A stretch of DNA of 64,000 nucleotides, taken from assembly GCF_006937785.1 (NCBI RefSeq), contig NZ_SJEE01000002.1, positions 186,001 through 250,000 on the forward strand, read 5' to 3'. This document shows, in pieces, positions 1-8,077 of the stretch. How positions within the stretch are numbered: the stretch's first letter is position 1; the number at the start of each line of letters is the position of its first letter. This DNA comes from Pseudanabaena sp. UWO311 (GTDB taxonomy: Bacteria; Cyanobacteriota; Cyanobacteriia; Pseudanabaenales; Pseudanabaenaceae). The notes beneath the pieces are model-generated. The model was not told the DNA's origin, did no database searches, and was given only the letters and a program-made list of their open reading frames with translations. The translations under genes were made by a program, and so were the position numbers.

Positions 1-7
1 AATCGCA

Positions 8-394
8 GTGGCAGGAATGGCGATCGCAGCCAGTCGTCATGCAGGTGTATTGCTGGCAGGTGGGACTCAAATGTTAGCGGTATATGCGTTAGCAAGAGCG
101 ATCGCTGCCCATCAAAATCTTGTATGGAATCCTGATGCGATTATTGCAGGCACAACCAGATGGGTTGCTGAAGATCCCACGGGTAATACCGTCGATCTAG
201 CCTTAGCTGTTCAAGATGTGCCTTTACTAGCCACACAGCTAAGTTTTGCCAAGTCTAAGTTTGCACAATTGCGAGCCTATGAACAAGGTTTTGTGAAAGA
301 AGGTGTTGGCGCTGGGGGCGCAGCGATCGCCGCGCATTTATATCAAAATTGGACGCAAGAGAAATTGTTGAATGCGATCGAATCTCAGCTATAG
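8..394 (+). CDS. Nicotinate-nucleotide-dimethylbenzimidazole phosphoribosyltransferase-like (CobT/TIGR00303-type), C-terminal part; 5' end outside window
   Basis: Gly/Ala-rich motifs (HAGVLLAGGTQMLAVYAL, GAGGAAIAAHL) typical of the cyanobacterial CobT-like family; ORF likely continues upstream of the window. Confidence 0.6.
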   Translation: MAGMAIAASRHAGVLLAGGTQMLAVYALARAIAAHQNLVWNPDAIIAGTTRWVAEDPTGNTVDLALAVQDVPLLATQLSFAKSKFAQLRAYEQGFVKEGVGAGGAAIAAHLYQNWTQEKLLNAIESQL

Positions 395-451
395 TTTCCA
401 GACTTTACACATTTTGCTTGACAGTCTCTCTATCCCGATAGCCAGCAATCA

Positions 452-667
452 TATAGCTAATGTCATACCAAAACACAAAATGGCGTAGCCATTTTGTGTT
501 TTAAAACCCTTACAGGGTTTGTTTTTTAATTCACAGTGTTGTCACACTTTTGTGAATTGGTATCACATGCCTTAGGACAAATCAAAACCCAAGAATTGGT
601 TGGCAGCGCTCCGCGCTGCCAACCAATTCTTGGGTTTTATGTCCTAGTGCATTTGGCGACAGCTATA
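452..667. mobile_element. Family-1 palindromic MITE-like element (TATAGCT...AGCTATA ends), interrupted by a family-2 element at 466-562
   Basis: Ends and core match copies at 27951-28064, 40630-40744 and 57598-57713; central perfect stem AAAACCCAAGAATTGGTTGGCAGCGC... Confidence 0.75.
466..562. mobile_element. Family-2 MITE-like element (TACCAA...TTGGTA) nested in family 1, flanked by TCA/TCA
   Basis: TIR TACCAAAACAC.../...GTGAATTGGTA; 3-bp direct repeat TCA at 463-465 and 563-565; removal restores the uninterrupted family-1 spacing. Confidence 0.75.
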
Positions 668-693
668 AATCACAAATCCCTTAGCTCCTTTTC

Positions 694-2316
694 TCAATTT
701 ACGGAACCTAAAGTCTGCTGAATTAAGAGGTTAAGTTGTCGAAGCTTGATAGGTTTAGACACATAGTCATTAGCACCAGCCGCTAGACATCTTTCACGAT
801 CGCCTTCCATCGCCAGAGCAGTTAGGGCAATGATGGGAGTGTTAATCAAGTTAGGATCGAGGCGAATTTGTCTAGTTGCTTCTAGACCATCGATGCCCGG
901 CATCTGAATATCCATAAGGATGATATCAGGGGAATTTGCCTTCGCCATGCTCACAGCTTCTTCTCCATTTTTGGCGACGATGATACGGTAATTGAGGGCA
1001 GTCAAATAGGAGGTTGTGGTTTGGATATTTGCTTCGTTATCTTCGACGAGTAAAATAAGTGGCGCGATCGCAATTTTAGGATTTTCAGCTAGTGGCAGTG
1101 AATTTGTGACGGTTGGTTCAGATTCTAATGTGCAATAAGGAGAGTGATCATAGGGTAGAGCAACTGTGAAGCAGCTACCTTGTCCAACTTCGCTCTCAGC
1201 TATAACTTGACCACTATGCAGTTCGACAATCTGCTTAACTAGGGCTAGTCCTAAGCCAGTGCCTTCGTACTGACGATTAAGGGCGCTATCGACCTGTATA
1301 AAGGGCTGGAAGAGCATTTGCAAATCTTTAGCGGAGATACCAATGCCCGTATCGACTACTTGAAATAGGATCGTCGGCGAATTCATATCTCTAAGTTGTT
1401 GGGGAATTGTCGCTTCACCTTGCCATGTATCGCCGCTACCGATCGCAACGAGGAGACTTATATTTCCTTCATTGGGAGTAAATTTGACGGAATTTGTGAG
1501 CAGGTTAATCAATACTTGTTTGATGCGACGTTCATCGATATTGATATTGATGTTGTTTATATGGGTCGGAATATGGCTATGGATTTTGATTCTCTTTTGA
1601 AATGCTTGCTGCTTGACGAAGACTAGACTGGAATTACAGAGAGCATTGACTGAGACTGATTCAATATCTAGTTCCATCATCCCTGCTGAGATTTTTGATA
1701 GATCGAGAATGTCGTTAATCAGTGATAGCAAATGTTCGCCGCTTGACTCGACTGTAGAGATCGCCTTTAATTGCGTTTCGTTTAGTGCACCCAAAATCTC
1801 TTCTTTAAGGGATTCTGATAGCCCTAAGATGGCATTTAGTGGCGTGCGGAGTTCGTGGCTCATGTTAGCGAGAAATTCGTCCTTGAGCTTGGTGGCGCGG
1901 AGCAGTTCATCGTTAATATATTTTAGTTGGGCTTCAGCTTGTTTGCGATCGCTTAGATCGGTATGTGTACCCATCATTCGTAAGGCATGACCATTGACAT
2001 CCCACTCAAACACTTTGCCACGGGCTAAGATCCATTTATAGCTACCATCTTTACATCGTAATCGATGCTCGTTTTCGTAAAAGAGAGTTTCCCTATTGAG
2101 GCATTTGTTGATATCCGCGTAGGATTGGGCGATATCGTCGGGGTGGACGAGATTTTCCCATGACTCAAATCTATTCTCAATTTCATCATCTGCATATCCC
2201 AGCAAGGCTTTCCATTGCTGGGAGAAGAAGACCTCATTGGTTTGAGCATTCCAGTCCCAAATGCCATCACCAACGCTTTCTAAGGCAAATTGCCAACGTT
2301 GATCGCTTGCTCTCAA
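694..2316 (-). CDS. C-terminal part of hybrid sensor histidine kinase (PAS-HisKA-HATPase_c-REC); continues the 2267-4627 ORF across a frameshift
   Basis: H-box FLANMSHELRTPLNAILG, N/G boxes (DTGIGI, GTGLGLALV), receiver LLVEDNEAN...DIILMDIQMPG; starts mid-linker (RASDQRWQFALESVGDGIWDW). Confidence 0.85.
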   Translation of the reverse strand: MRASDQRWQFALESVGDGIWDWNAQTNEVFFSQQWKALLGYADDEIENRFESWENLVHPDDIAQSYADINKCLNRETLFYENEHRLRCKDGSYKWILARGKVFEWDVNGHALRMMGTHTDLSDRKQAEAQLKYINDELLRATKLKDEFLANMSHELRTPLNAILGLSESLKEEILGALNETQLKAISTVESSGEHLLSLINDILDLSKISAGMMELDIESVSVNALCNSSLVFVKQQAFQKRIKIHSHIPTHINNININIDERRIKQVLINLLTNSVKFTPNEGNISLLVAIGSGDTWQGEATIPQQLRDMNSPTILFQVVDTGIGISAKDLQMLFQPFIQVDSALNRQYEGTGLGLALVKQIVELHSGQVIAESEVGQGSCFTVALPYDHSPYCTLESEPTVTNSLPLAENPKIAIAPLILLVEDNEANIQTTTSYLTALNYRIIVAKNGEEAVSMAKANSPDIILMDIQMPGIDGLEATRQIRLDPNLINTPIIALTALAMEGDRERCLAAGANDYVSKPIKLRQLNLLIQQTLGSVN

Positions 2317-4627
2317 GACTGCTTCGGCATTTTTTGCGATCGCTAATATCGGTTAACGATCCGATGTAGCCAGTGACTTCCCCGCTATCATTGAATTCTT
2401 TGACGAGTTGAGAAAAATACCAGTTAATAGTGCCATCTGGGCGAAGATGTCTGCCTTCCCCAGTCATCATAAGTTGTCGGGATGAAGGCGAGAAGAACTC
2501 ATGTTCTGTCAAGCCTCTAATCATATCTCGATCATCGGGATGCACTGCGTCGAGCCATCCTTTCCCCATTGCTGATGCGGCGGATCTTCCTGTCATTTCG
2601 CTCCAACGTTCGTTGACGTAGATACAGTTTAATGGGCAAAGATCGAAGCGAGTAATGGCAACAGGAGAAGTAGAGACCAATGTTGAGAAAAGGCGTTCGC
2701 TTTCTTTTAAGGCTTTTTCAGCTTGTTTGCGATCGCTAATATTGTCAGAGCAACCAATTAAGCGAATGGGATTTCCCATTTCATCCCGAACGAGCGAAAG
2801 ACGCAAGCCTATATAAATTATTTTTCCTGATTTTGTCCGATTCCGTAACTCAACTTCATGAGTTCCATTTTCTAATAGCGGTCTAAAGACTGCGGATATC
2901 ATAAGAGACAAATCTTCATTTAGATAAAGCATACTAACGTTCTGCCCGATCGCCTCATCAGACTTGTATTCATAGAGTCTCTCCGCCCCAAAGTTCCAAG
3001 TTTGGATTGTGCCATCAATCGTTGTAGAAATTACTGCATCATGAATCTGCTCCAGCATTTGCGATTGCAGTTGTATTTCTTGAGTGCGTTCTGTAACTTT
3101 TACTTCTAGGGATTGATTGAGTTGTATCAGTTCTTGTTCAGCGCGTTTGCGATCGCTGATATTGCGAATCATCCAGAATAGTTGAGGCTTATTATTACCA
3201 AGATTGCTATTTTGGATGACGCTAATTTCGGCAGGAAAAAGATCGCCATGATAGTTTCTCAGCGTAATTTCCCAAGTTGTTTTTGCATTGCTTGAAGGTG
3301 ACTGACTATTGAGTTGGCTATAGAAAAAATCTCTGTTTTCAGAGGCAACAAACATCACCAGTGGCTTTCCTAAAATAAACTCACGACTAATTGCTAGCAA
3401 TTCTAAAATAACTTGATTTACTTCTGATATCCTGCTCGATAAGTCTGTCACCAGATAACCATCAGGCGCAAAGTCAAATAAATTTTGGTAGCGATACTGT
3501 TCGTATTCCAGTAGTCGATTTTGCAAAACCTGTTCTTCAGTAGTGACCCGCAATTCCTCTAAAGTACATTCCAAGTCTGCTGCTGTAATTTCTAACAAGT
3601 TATTACGGGTTTCTAACTCTGCTTGCTGCTCTAGGAATAAAGCCTCAACTCGTTTGCGTTCTGCCAACTCATTTTGAATTTGTTGATAGGCGATCGCTTG
3701 TTTAATAGAAATCGCTAGCTGCACCGCTAGCTGTTGAATTAGCTGAACATCTGACTCTAGCCAAATCCTTGGAGCCGCGCATTGATGCAAAATTAGCAAA
3801 CCCCATAAAATGCGTTTGTTAGCATTTGGTAACAGGATCGGCACTACCAGATTGGCGCGTACTTGAAATCTTTCGAGCAGTTTAATATGGCAAGCTGTCA
3901 AATTAGCTGCATAAATATCATTCGCGACGAAAATCCTCCCCTCGCAATATGCACCACCAAGATTTTCTAGAAAGCAAGTATCTTGAACTTGCATATCTAA
4001 GCAAGGCTGCCAAGGTGAGACAATATCTTCGGCAACAATTTTGCCACTCATATCTGCTGGGTTGAACTTATAAATAGTGGCGCGATCGGCATCTATAAAT
4101 TGACGGACTTCTTTAACAATTGCATTCGAGATATCGTCTAAATTCGTAAATTCGCGAATCCGCAGTGCGATTTCGGAAATTAATATTTGCTGTTGTTGCG
4201 ATCGCAAAAGTTGACGACTTAGCGCAGTTTCTCGCAGCACGCGATTAACCGTAGTAGTGAGTGATTTTGCCGTGATATCCCCTTTCAGCAAGTAGTCAGC
4301 CGCCCCCAATTTCATAGCACTTACAGCCGTTTTTTCATTTCCCTGCCCCGTCAACATAATCACAGGAACTCGATCTTCTGCATGATCGATATTGATTGCT
4401 TCTAGAAATTCCAGCCCATTGCCATCGGGCAAACTCAGATCGAGCAACACAATGTCAAGCGAATGCGATCGCCACAGTTCTAAACCTTCTGCTAGGGTTG
4501 CCGCTTCGATAATGCGATAAGTTATCTCTGAGTCTGATTGCAAATAACGCGAGTAAGTTTCGCGATCGGTCTCAGCGTCATCGACTATCAACAGGGTTAT
4601 AGCAGTCTGCAAGAGTTGATCAGTCAT
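2267..4627 (-). CDS. N-terminal part of hybrid sensor kinase: REC-GAF-PAS(s)
   Basis: Receiver LLIVDDAETDRE...DIVLLDLSLPDGNG, GAF with phytochrome-like AYCEGRIFVANDIYAANLT, repeated PAS/PAC ISDRKQAE motifs; ends out of frame after TDISDRKK. Confidence 0.85.
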   Translation of the reverse strand: MTDQLLQTAITLLIVDDAETDRETYSRYLQSDSEITYRIIEAATLAEGLELWRSHSLDIVLLDLSLPDGNGLEFLEAINIDHAEDRVPVIMLTGQGNEKTAVSAMKLGAADYLLKGDITAKSLTTTVNRVLRETALSRQLLRSQQQQILISEIALRIREFTNLDDISNAIVKEVRQFIDADRATIYKFNPADMSGKIVAEDIVSPWQPCLDMQVQDTCFLENLGGAYCEGRIFVANDIYAANLTACHIKLLERFQVRANLVVPILLPNANKRILWGLLILHQCAAPRIWLESDVQLIQQLAVQLAISIKQAIAYQQIQNELAERKRVEALFLEQQAELETRNNLLEITAADLECTLEELRVTTEEQVLQNRLLEYEQYRYQNLFDFAPDGYLVTDLSSRISEVNQVILELLAISREFILGKPLVMFVASENRDFFYSQLNSQSPSSNAKTTWEITLRNYHGDLFPAEISVIQNSNLGNNKPQLFWMIRNISDRKRAEQELIQLNQSLEVKVTERTQEIQLQSQMLEQIHDAVISTTIDGTIQTWNFGAERLYEYKSDEAIGQNVSMLYLNEDLSLMISAVFRPLLENGTHEVELRNRTKSGKIIYIGLRLSLVRDEMGNPIRLIGCSDNISDRKQAEKALKESERLFSTLVSTSPVAITRFDLCPLNCIYVNERWSEMTGRSAASAMGKGWLDAVHPDDRDMIRGLTEHEFFSPSSRQLMMTGEGRHLRPDGTINWYFSQLVKEFNDSGEVTGYIGSLTDISDRKKCRSSLESKRSTLAICLRKRW

Positions 4628-4706
4628 TTATAGTATTTATACTTATTGTATTTAACGTTGACTTATCTTTTAAAATTATCCCATAAAAATTTTTGCTCAA
4701 TAGGTG

Positions 4707-4785
4707 ATACCAAAACCCTTTTATTAAAGTAGCTGTGGCTTATTTCAAAAAAGGGATTGCACAACTTTCCCTCTTTAATTGGTAA
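4707..4785. repeat. Inverted repeat with TACCAA/TTGGTA ends extended by AGGTG/CACCT (divergent family-2-like)
   Basis: aggtgataccaaaaccc ... aattggtaacacct. Confidence 0.4.
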
Positions 4786-4946
4786 CACCTAACAACTTGT
4801 TAGGTGTTGGCTATTTTTTACCCTTAAAAATCCCTAACAGCTTGCAAGGTGACCGATCGCCCCTGTAACAACTAATCTAAATACATCAAACAAGTAGCTT
4901 TTTTAAATGACTTGATCAATGGGCTTGATTAGTTCAGGGCAAAACT

Positions 4947-5786
4947 ATGACCACCGTAACATTCGCCGTCAAATCCAATATTTCTGAGCACTCTGGCAAC
5001 ACCTATACTCACAAAGTCCGTGAGTTTTCGGCTGAAGACAAAACCACAACCCTCGAACTACTCAAGCAATATCGCAAAGCACCATCAACATATCTACGCG
5101 ATCGCCTTGTGCGTTTAAATATCGGTCTCGTCAAAAAAGAAGTACATTTTTGGGCAGATCGTAATTCTGAGCTATACGATGATTTATTGCAAGTGGGGGC
5201 ACTTGGTCTAATCGGAGCCGTTGATCGCTTTGAGCTAAATCGTGGTTATGCATTTAGTTCTTTTGCTGTCCGCTACATTCGCGGTGAGATTCAACATTAT
5301 TTACGTGATAAAAGTTCGTCAGTCCGCATCCCTCGCCGTTGGATGGATTTGCAACAGCAATCAGTGCGGGTGATGCAAAAGTTACGCAATACTTTGCAAA
5401 GAGAGCCTTCGGTGCAAGAGGTTGCAAATGCCCTCGGAGTGACACTTGTCGAATGGCAAGAAGCGAAACTTGCCTGTCAAAATCGCGCTCCCTTAAGTCT
5501 TGATGCACCTATTCGTTCTGAAGAAGAAGATGCTGCTTCCATTGGAGATTTAGTTGCTGATCCTAAAAGCAATATGCAATTACAGCAAGATGAGAAGTTC
5601 CGTCTACAACAGGCTTTAGCAGTTCTAGAACAACGCACTAGAGAAATCGTGGAGTTTGTGTTTATTGAAGATCTACCTCAAAGAGAAGTCGCTAAAATGC
5701 TAGGGGTGAGCGCAGTGACAATTTCTCGCCAACTCAAAAAAGGCTTGTCAACTTTACGTTGTGTATTAGAAGCTGAAGCTTGCTAA
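4947..5786 (+). CDS. sigF: RNA polymerase sigma factor, sigma-28/SigF-type group 3
   Basis: Region 2 (DDLLQVGALGLIGAVDRFELNRGYAFSSFAVRYIRGEIQHYLRD) and region 4 HTH (LPQREVAKMLGVSAVTISRQLKKGL). Confidence 0.85.
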   Translation: MTTVTFAVKSNISEHSGNTYTHKVREFSAEDKTTTLELLKQYRKAPSTYLRDRLVRLNIGLVKKEVHFWADRNSELYDDLLQVGALGLIGAVDRFELNRGYAFSSFAVRYIRGEIQHYLRDKSSSVRIPRRWMDLQQQSVRVMQKLRNTLQREPSVQEVANALGVTLVEWQEAKLACQNRAPLSLDAPIRSEEEDAASIGDLVADPKSNMQLQQDEKFRLQQALAVLEQRTREIVEFVFIEDLPQREVAKMLGVSAVTISRQLKKGLSTLRCVLEAEAC

Positions 5787-5910
5787 TATTTGATTCTCCA
5801 ATTCAATATGGGGCGTAGGGGCAGAGCATTCCCGCAGAGATTTATGCATTTATCAGGTCACCCGAATTCGGGAATGCTCTGCCCTAAACTCAAAGCGCAG
5901 GGACAATTTA

Positions 5911-6011
5911 TTCCAAAACACAAAATGGCGTATCCATTTTGTGTTTTTAAAACCCTTACAGGGTTTGGTTTTTAATTCACGAAAGTGTGGCTACACTTTC
6001 GTGAATTGGTA
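5911..6011. mobile_element. Family-2 MITE-like element flanked by TTA/TTA
   Basis: ttccaaaacacaaaatggcgtatccattttgtgttttt...aattcacgaaagtgtggctacactttcgtgaattggta; direct repeats 5908-5910 and 6012-6014. Confidence 0.7.
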
Positions 6012-6127
6012 TTATTGATGAAAGCGGAGAGGGTTAAGCATTTGCGAATTGAGATTTTGGTGACGAGTTGATCAATTGTGGCGCAAATGCTTAACCCCTA
6101 CGGCGGGATGCGGTGGTATGTGCAATA

Positions 6128-6179
6128 TCAATTAAACACGTAGGGGCAATTCATGAATTGCCCCTACGTGTTTAATTGA
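6128..6179. repeat. Perfect 52-bp loopless palindrome overlapping the stop codon of the phosphohexomutase gene
   Basis: tcaattaaacacgtaggggcaattca|tgaattgcccctacgtgtttaattga. Confidence 0.9.
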
Positions 6180-7650
6180 ATTGTTCTGCCCAATTGGAAA
6201 TCCAGTTGAGAGTTTTATGTACAAGTTCATGCGTTGATGCTTCGCAATAGAGTCGTAGCAATGGCTCAGTGCCGCTAAAACGAATTAAAAGCCAACTGCC
6301 ATCTGCTAATCGGAACTTAAAGCCATCAGGAGCTTTAGCATCAATTACTTTTCGTCCCGCGATTTCGGTCAGTGAGAATTGCTGAAGAGTAGAGACTAGC
6401 TTCTCACGCGCTGCCATGCCAGATAGCTTTTTGTCAATGCGATCGTAATGGGAAACAAAATTAGTTTGCTTTTGCAAATCGCTGTACAGAACGCTCAAAT
6501 CTTTGTCTGATTGTGCGATCGCTTCTAGTACATACAAAGCCGAAAGCAAAGCATCCCGCTCAGGAATATGATTGCCATAGCCGATGCCACCTGACTCTTC
6601 GCCACCCAATAAGCAAGGAATTCCTGAAAGCATTCTTTCGGCAATATACTTGTAGCCAACAGGAGTTTCGTAAACGGGCAGATCGAAAAGAGCGGCGACT
6701 TTGGGCATTAAGTCAGAGCCACTGATTGTTTTAATCAGTTCTCCTTTAAATCCGCGATGCTTAGCAAGATGTTCTAGCAAGATCGGAATCAGGATTTGAG
6801 AACTCAGAAAATTACCTTCGCTATCCACCGACGCAATGCGATCGGCATCACCATCAAACACAAATCCTACTAGAGTTTTTTCGGGATGGTCATGATGATA
6901 GGTTTTGACTTGACGAAATAGCTCGGCAATATAGCGGGGAAGTGGTTCAGGTGCACCACCACCAAAGAGAGGATCAGTATTGCTGTTGATTTCAATAAGA
7001 CTGGCTTGGGTTGTGGATGGCAATTCTAAAACTTTCGCCAAACCTCCTGCGGCGGTTCCATGCATCACGTCTGCAAAGATGGTTAACTTTCCCATTGCGA
7101 TCGCCTCTTTGATCGCTTCGATATTCACCTTGCCGCGCAAAGCTTGGCAGTAACTTGCCCATGCATCAAAAGTTTCGATTTTGCCTTTTTGGGGACTTTC
7201 GTAGACAAAATCGCCACGGTCTAAAATTTCTTCAACTTTTGCAGTCACATCTTGCGATACTGAGCCACCAAATGCACCTTTAATTTTTAATCCCGAATAG
7301 TTGGCGGGGTTATGGCTAGCGGTAATTACCAATGCGCCCAAAGCTTTGCGATCATATGCAGCCCAACTAAATGCAGGTGTTGGTGCAAATTCTTCGGCAA
7401 GTAAGACATCAAATCCGATCGCGGCAACGGCTTCGGCGGTGCGTTTGGCGAAAGCATCGGACATGAAACGGCGATCGTATCCAACAATAATTGTGTTGCT
7501 GCCAGATTCACCAAAGGTTTCGCGAAGTATATGTGCTGCGATCGGCGCAACTGCTGCTAATCGATCAAATGTAAAGTCATCGGCAATGATGCCTCTCCAG
7601 CCGTCAGTCCCAAAGCGTATGGGGGGATGCAATGTGAATTTGCCGTGCAT
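6172..7650 (-). CDS. Phosphoglucomutase/phosphomannomutase family protein
   Basis: RFGTDGWRGIIADDFT, active-site TASHNP, metal loop DGDADR, GEESGG, RFSGTEPLLRLYCE. Confidence 0.9.
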   Translation of the reverse strand: MHGKFTLHPPIRFGTDGWRGIIADDFTFDRLAAVAPIAAHILRETFGESGSNTIIVGYDRRFMSDAFAKRTAEAVAAIGFDVLLAEEFAPTPAFSWAAYDRKALGALVITASHNPANYSGLKIKGAFGGSVSQDVTAKVEEILDRGDFVYESPQKGKIETFDAWASYCQALRGKVNIEAIKEAIAMGKLTIFADVMHGTAAGGLAKVLELPSTTQASLIEINSNTDPLFGGGAPEPLPRYIAELFRQVKTYHHDHPEKTLVGFVFDGDADRIASVDSEGNFLSSQILIPILLEHLAKHRGFKGELIKTISGSDLMPKVAALFDLPVYETPVGYKYIAERMLSGIPCLLGGEESGGIGYGNHIPERDALLSALYVLEAIAQSDKDLSVLYSDLQKQTNFVSHYDRIDKKLSGMAAREKLVSTLQQFSLTEIAGRKVIDAKAPDGFKFRLADGSWLLIRFSGTEPLLRLYCEASTHELVHKTLNWISNWAEQFN

Positions 7651-7837
7651 AAGCCTTTTAAAATTTCTTTTAGGTAAAGTTTATCCTGAATTCTTGTCAT
7701 CTAGAGCAACTGTGCCATTTTTACTTCAGTGCAAAGCGCTGTAAAATAGCTAAGGAACCAGTTTTTTGTGATGTGGCGAAGCCGCGCCATAAAAAACTAA
7801 ATGGCACAAGCCTAAATAACTTACTAAAACCATAGAT

Positions 7838-8023
7838 ATGTCTACTCCTGAAGCTTTAAAAGAAAGATTTGTGGCGATCGCAAGCAAGCGTGAATTATTG
7901 GTGCAGTTGTCTCTCAAAGATAATTTGGGTAGCTTGAGCATAGATGTAATCCAAGCCCTAGAAGAGCTTGATGATTTGCTAATTGAAATCAGAAAAGTCT
8001 TTCCTGATTGGCAGCAGAATTAA
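7838..8023 (+). CDS. Small conserved-type hypothetical protein (61 aa)
   Basis: ORF in an intergenic slot with a hairpin terminator directly after it (8028-8060); amphipathic alpha-helical composition. Confidence 0.45.
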   Translation: MSTPEALKERFVAIASKRELLVQLSLKDNLGSLSIDVIQALEELDDLLIEIRKVFPDWQQN

Positions 8024-8027
8024 TAAC

Positions 8028-8060
8028 ATTTAGTAGCGCGGCTTCGCCGTGCTACTAAAT
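8028..8060. terminator. Hairpin tttagtagcgcggcttcgccgtgctactaaa
   Basis: Near-perfect stem between two genes. Confidence 0.5.
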
Positions 8061-8077
8061 ATTTCTCCTAGAATATC

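Noticed and set aside
536-721. 61-aa ORF on plus strand
   Set aside because: Runs through the family-1 palindromic element; translation reflects repeat sequence, not a protein
5790-5975. 61-aa ORF downstream of sigF
   Set aside because: Overlaps an inverted repeat and family-2 element; no protein-like features
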